Assembly: GCA_023406985.1 (NCBI GenBank)
Contig: JAEXTK010000190.1
Span: 1-14,572, forward strand
DNA length: 14,572 nucleotides
Reading direction: 5' to 3'
Source: Spirochaetota bacterium
GTDB taxonomy: Bacteria; Spirochaetota; Spirochaetia; Treponematales; Breznakiellaceae
Every line of letters begins with the position of its first letter. The first letter of the stretch is position 1. The notes below the pieces were generated by a model. It was not told the DNA's origin, ran no database searches, and saw only the letters and a list, made by a program, of their open reading frames with translations. Below are positions 11,991 to 14,572 of this stretch, piece after piece. Position numbers and translations under genes: made by a program.

Positions 11991-13163
11991 CTACCGTACG
12001 AACCCCGCCGCCGCCGCGAGAACCACCACGAGCGGAGCGGGCACTCTCTTCGTCAGCAAGGCTACCGTGCTCAGGACGGCGACTCCGTACGCCGCGAAGT
12101 CCCGCGGTAATTTCCACAACTGCACCGCCGCGGTCATCGCGATCAAAGCCGCCGCGGTGACGCTGACGCCGGACAGGAACCGTTTCAAGGAAGGCACGGC
12201 GCGCATCGATTGCCACAGCGGAAATATGAAGAACACCAGCAGGATGCCGGGTAGGAAGATGCTGAGCCCGCCTATCAAGGCCGCCGGAAAAGTGAATGCC
12301 GTACCGGGGAACGACCGTGCGGATACGAACGCCGCGAAGCTGAACAAGGGTCCCGGGATGGCTTGATCGATGGCGTAGCCGGACAGGAAATCATGCAGGG
12401 AAATCAAGGACTGGGACTCCACCAGATCCTGGATCATGAGCGGAATGACGATCTGCCCGCCTCCGATGACCGAATACCCGTACCGATAGAAGGAGGTGAA
12501 TAAAAGCGCCCACGGCGCGGCGATCCATATCCGTAAGACCTCGCTACAGAGCGCGATGCCGACCACCAGAGCCAAGAGGGACCAGCGCGGCCTCACGTTC
12601 GCTTCGGTGTCCGTTCTTTCTTCGCGGCGCGGCAACGCCGATACGAGACCGCCGAGGACCAACAAGGCGGGGACGATCCACATCGAATAGCCGACCAGCG
12701 GCAAACTCAAGACGAACATCGCCCCGAACAGAAGCGCCTCGTAGGTTCCCTTGATGACCTTTTTAGAGAGCGAAATCGCCGCGTACGCTATGAACGCGAC
12801 CGCAGCCGCGGGCAAATAGGTCAGGACGGGTCTCCAACCGTCATCGGCGCCGACGCGAGCGAAAAACGTGCCCGCCAATCCCATCGTCAGGATCGCGGGC
12901 AAGGCCCAAACGAGGAACGTCAGGATCGCCAGGAGCGGACCGCCGGCGTAATACCCGATGGCGGTTATCGTCTGCGTACTCGACGGGCCCGGGACGAGCG
13001 CGAATAGCCCGATCATTTCGGAAAGCTCTTCTTCGCTGAGGTATTTCTTTTTCTCTACCAGCACGGCAGAGAAAACGCCGTAATGCGCCTCAGGTCCGCC
13101 GTACGAACCCAAGGAGCACAGGAAGACATCCCGCAAGAAGGTTCCCCAACGTACCCTATTCAT
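11991..13163 (-). CDS. chrA: ChrA-type chromate ion transporter (two-domain form)
   Basis: This 390-residue inner-membrane protein has two homologous CHR halves, the long-chain ChrA form. The N-terminal half has the signatures GGPEAHYGVF (22-31) and LVPGPSSTQT (56-65). The C-terminal half has the counterpart IGGGQIVIPLM (233-243) and QAIPGPLFSFAAF (267-279). A charged linker (about 178-193, PRREERTDTEAN) separates them. Known members export chromate from the cytoplasm using ion gradients; some homologues may carry other oxyanions, and chromate is an inference from family. The start at 13163 has only a weak ribosome site, but the family N terminus fits. No chrB-type regulator is present nearby. 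A 10-bp palindrome (13186-13195) lies upstream. Confidence 0.9.
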   Translation of the reverse strand: MNRVRWGTFLRDVFLCSLGSYGGPEAHYGVFSAVLVEKKKYLSEEELSEMIGLFALVPGPSSTQTITAIGYYAGGPLLAILTFLVWALPAILTMGLAGTFFARVGADDGWRPVLTYLPAAAVAFIAYAAISLSKKVIKGTYEALLFGAMFVLSLPLVGYSMWIVPALLVLGGLVSALPRREERTDTEANVRPRWSLLALVVGIALCSEVLRIWIAAPWALLFTSFYRYGYSVIGGGQIVIPLMIQDLVESQSLISLHDFLSGYAIDQAIPGPLFSFAAFVSARSFPGTAFTFPAALIGGLSIFLPGILLVFFIFPLWQSMRAVPSLKRFLSGVSVTAAALIAMTAAVQLWKLPRDFAAYGVAVLSTVALLTKRVPAPLVVVLAAAAGFVR

Positions 13164-13185
13164 ATCCCGACTAACTTACTAAACA

Positions 13186-13195
13186 TTCCGCGGAA
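13186..13195. promoter_or_regulatory. Short palindrome upstream of chrA
   Basis: TTCCGCGGAA is a perfect 10-bp palindrome lying 22 bp before the chrA start codon. A regulator site is possible; a palindrome of this length can also occur by chance in GC-rich DNA. Confidence 0.25.
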
Positions 13196-13234
13196 GAGAT
13201 AGTGCGATGATCGGCCCCAACGCGCCGCCTCCGC

Positions 13235-13264
13235 GCCGGGCGGCGACGCCGCCTTCGTCCCGGC
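13235..13264 (-). terminator. Stable GC hairpin after the ABC transporter operon
   Basis: Nested stems are present: GCCGGG (13235-13240) pairs with CCCGGC (13259-13264), and inside this GGCGGC (13239-13244) pairs with GCCGCC (13248-13253) over GAC; the two share two bases, so they are alternatives or stack imperfectly. The hairpin begins about 10 bp after the ATPase stop codon in the direction of transcription. No T-run follows, so an intrinsic terminator is possible but not of the standard type. Confidence 0.35.
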
Positions 13265-13273
13265 GCCGGCACC

Positions 13274-14071
13274 CTACAGCGCGAGCAGCGTGCGGTCCGA
13301 GAGGCTGTGGCCGGCGCGGGCGCGGAAGAGATCCACGAGGCCCTGGGGAGTCATGCCCGCACGCTCCGGTCCGGAGACGTCCAGCACGATCCTGCCCGAG
13401 TCCATGAGGAGGGTGCGGTTGCCGTAGCCCAGCGCGAGTTCCATATCGTGGGTGATCATGAGGGCCGTCAGCCCCGCCTCCGCGATGATGCGGCGGGTGG
13501 TGGCCATGACCTGCGCGGAGGTGGCCGGGTCCAGGGCGGCGGTGTGCTCGTCCAGGAGCAGGAGCTTGGGCTTGGCGATGGTGGCCATCACGAGGGAGGC
13601 CGCCTGCCGCTGGCCGCCGGAGAGCTGGCCCATCTTGGTCTTCATCCGGTCCTCCAGGCCCAGCTTGAGGTGCGCGAGGAGTTCGCGGAAATAGGCGGAG
13701 TCCTTCCGGTTGACGGCGAAGAAGGACCGGGACGCGGTCCTGGTGTAAGCCAGGGCGAGGTTCTCCTCTATGGTCATGTTCGGCGCCGTCCCCTTGAGGG
13801 GGTTCTGGAAGAGGCAGCCGATGTCCGCGGCGCGCCGATAGTCCTTCCGTTCGGTGATGTCCTCCCCGTCCAGGACGATGCGGCCGCGGTCCAGGGGGAA
13901 TTTCCCGAGCACGGCGTTGAACAGGGTGGATTTACCGGCGCCGTTGGAACCCAGGATGGTCACGAAATCGCCCTTCTCGATTTCCAGGTCCACGCCGTCC
14001 AGGGCCGTCTTCTCGTTGGGCGTCCCCCGCTCAAAGGTCTTGCGCACGTCGGCGAGCGAAAGCTGGGGCAT
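13274..14071 (-). CDS. ABC transporter ATP-binding protein (COG1101-like)
   Basis: This 265-residue cytoplasmic ATPase has all nucleotide-binding motifs: Walker A GSNGAGKST (41-49), Q-loop Gln89 in CLFQNP, signature LSGGQRQ (150-156), Walker B LLLLDEHTAALDP (170-182, Asp174-Glu175) and switch His208 in THDM. The Walker B ending DEHTAALDP and the paired permease place it with the ATPases of uncharacterised transporters of the TrpXYZ-like, ABC_sub_bind group. These take up amino acids or related compounds in some bacteria. The start ATG overlaps the permease stop as TGATG, so the two are translationally coupled, with AAAGGA upstream. A longer open frame extending through the permease region in another phase is not coding. 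It is the last gene of the operon. Confidence 0.93.
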   Translation of the reverse strand: MPQLSLADVRKTFERGTPNEKTALDGVDLEIEKGDFVTILGSNGAGKSTLFNAVLGKFPLDRGRIVLDGEDITERKDYRRAADIGCLFQNPLKGTAPNMTIEENLALAYTRTASRSFFAVNRKDSAYFRELLAHLKLGLEDRMKTKMGQLSGGQRQAASLVMATIAKPKLLLLDEHTAALDPATSAQVMATTRRIIAEAGLTALMITHDMELALGYGNRTLLMDSGRIVLDVSGPERAGMTPQGLVDLFRARAGHSLSDRTLLAL

Positions 14072-14572
14072 CAGGACCGTCCTTTGCCGCGGGCGGCCGT
14101 TTTCCGGAACCAGAGCTCGGCCTTTTCCTTGGCCAAGGGCAACACGAGGGCCGCGGCGACGATGGCCGCGGACAGGAGCTTGACCATGTAGGTGGGCATA
14201 TCGATCTGGTAGGCTCCCTGCAGTATGATCCGGTAGAGCAGCGATCCCGCGACCGCCGAAACGAGACCGAGGGTGACGCCCCGTTTCCCCATGAGGGCCT
14301 GGCCGATGATCACCGACGCTAGGCCCACGACGAGCATGCCGCTCCCGCTCCCGAGGTCGGCGTAGCGTTGCTGCTGGCACACCAGGGCCCCGGACAAGGC
14401 GACCAGGGCGTTCGCGAGCATGATGCCCGCCGTCCGCGTCGCGTCGGCGTTGATGGAGGAGGACCGCACCATCTCCTCGTTGTCGCCCGTCGCCCGGATG
14501 GCCATCCCCGCCCTCGTCTTGAAGAAGATCGCCAGGAAGAGGACGGCGGCGGGCGCGGGCGCCCCGGGGCAA
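14071..14572 (-). CDS. ABC transporter permease (COG4120-like), 5' end missing
   Basis: The C-terminal 166 residues of an inner-membrane permease are present; the frame stays open to the right edge of the window. Recognisable family text includes FFKTRAGMAIRATGDNEEM, the cytoplasmic coupling region that contacts the ATPase, followed by NALVALSGALVCQQQRYAD, VVGLASVIIGQALMG, and a final helix (AAIVAAALVLPLA). Several hydrophobic segments alternate with short loops, as in ribose/branched-chain-type permeases. Its stop overlaps the ATPase start. The substrate-binding lipoprotein gene of this system (ABC_sub_bind type) would be expected further upstream, outside the window. The substrate cannot be fixed; aromatic amino acids or other amino-acid-like molecules are possibilities from related systems. 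Confidence 0.9.
   Translation of the reverse strand, partial: CPGAPAPAAVLFLAIFFKTRAGMAIRATGDNEEMVRSSSINADATRTAGIMLANALVALSGALVCQQQRYADLGSGSGMLVVGLASVIIGQALMGKRGVTLGLVSAVAGSLLYRIILQGAYQIDMPTYMVKLLSAAIVAAALVLPLAKEKAELWFRKTAARGKGRS

Noticed and set aside
13186..13220. Third copy of the promoter-like repeat near chrA
   Set aside because: Only short scattered matches (CCGCGG, ATAGTG, CGAT) align; the long CCGCGCGGCGGGAAAC core is absent.
14072..14572. Extension of the ABC ATPase frame to the right edge giving a 432-residue protein
   Set aside because: This phase is a low-complexity Arg/Gly/Pro-rich shadow of the permease gene, which has clear family sequence in another phase; the ATPase starts at 14071.

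Overview
This 14.6 kb window is GC-rich bacterial chromosomal DNA in an accessory, partly decayed region. It holds 14 recognisable protein genes that look intact within the window (the last is cut by the window edge), one unidentified gene tail at the left edge, and four gene remnants. The clearest taxonomic hints are a cadherin-like beta-sandwich surface-protein remnant, a dCache chemoreceptor, an IS481-type transposase remnant and an ABC permease/ATPase pair of the COG4120/COG1101 type. Together they fit a spirochaete (Treponema/Spirochaeta-like lineage), but this is an inference from gene content; there is no rRNA or other phylogenetic marker. No tRNA, rRNA, CRISPR array or prophage was seen.

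Layout from left to right. Positions 1-110 hold the tail of an unidentified plus-strand gene, followed by about 370 bp of non-coding DNA packed with perfect hairpins. An AT-richer island (about 405-1075) carries a MazEF-like toxin-antitoxin pair on the minus strand, with an 18-bp perfect palindrome just upstream of the antitoxin. A minus-strand methyl-accepting chemotaxis protein follows (1119-2963). It is divergent from a GyrI-like small-molecule-binding protein (3293-3808). Next come an IS481 transposase remnant and a clipped fragment that looks like the start of a DNA-3-methyladenine glycosylase; this fragment sits directly behind an OsmC-family peroxide-reducing protein (4342-4788). A divergent kinase-fold phosphotransferase (4951-5775) follows.

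The middle holds a short-chain dehydrogenase/reductase and a divergent TetR regulator that share an operator-like promoter region. After them come a two-domain vicinal-oxygen-chelate (glyoxalase-like) protein, a broken cadherin-like surface-protein remnant, and a large exported calcineurin-type metallophosphoesterase (8616-10673).

The right part has a DUF1761 membrane protein divergent from a DUF2200 protein with overlapping promoters, then a possible PhzF tail remnant and a full-length two-domain ChrA chromate transporter. The window ends in an ABC transporter operon (ATPase plus truncated permease) that continues past the right edge.

Most genes are single transcription units arranged as divergent or convergent pairs; only the toxin-antitoxin pair and the ABC genes overlap as operons. 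Many have stress or detoxification roles (OsmC, GyrI-like, glyoxalase-like, TetR/SDR, ChrA, MazEF), which fits an adaptive, exchangeable part of a genome. The most unusual sequence signals are a roughly 50-bp promoter-like element present twice upstream of unrelated genes, the hairpin cluster near the left edge, and the density of truncated genes at gene boundaries.
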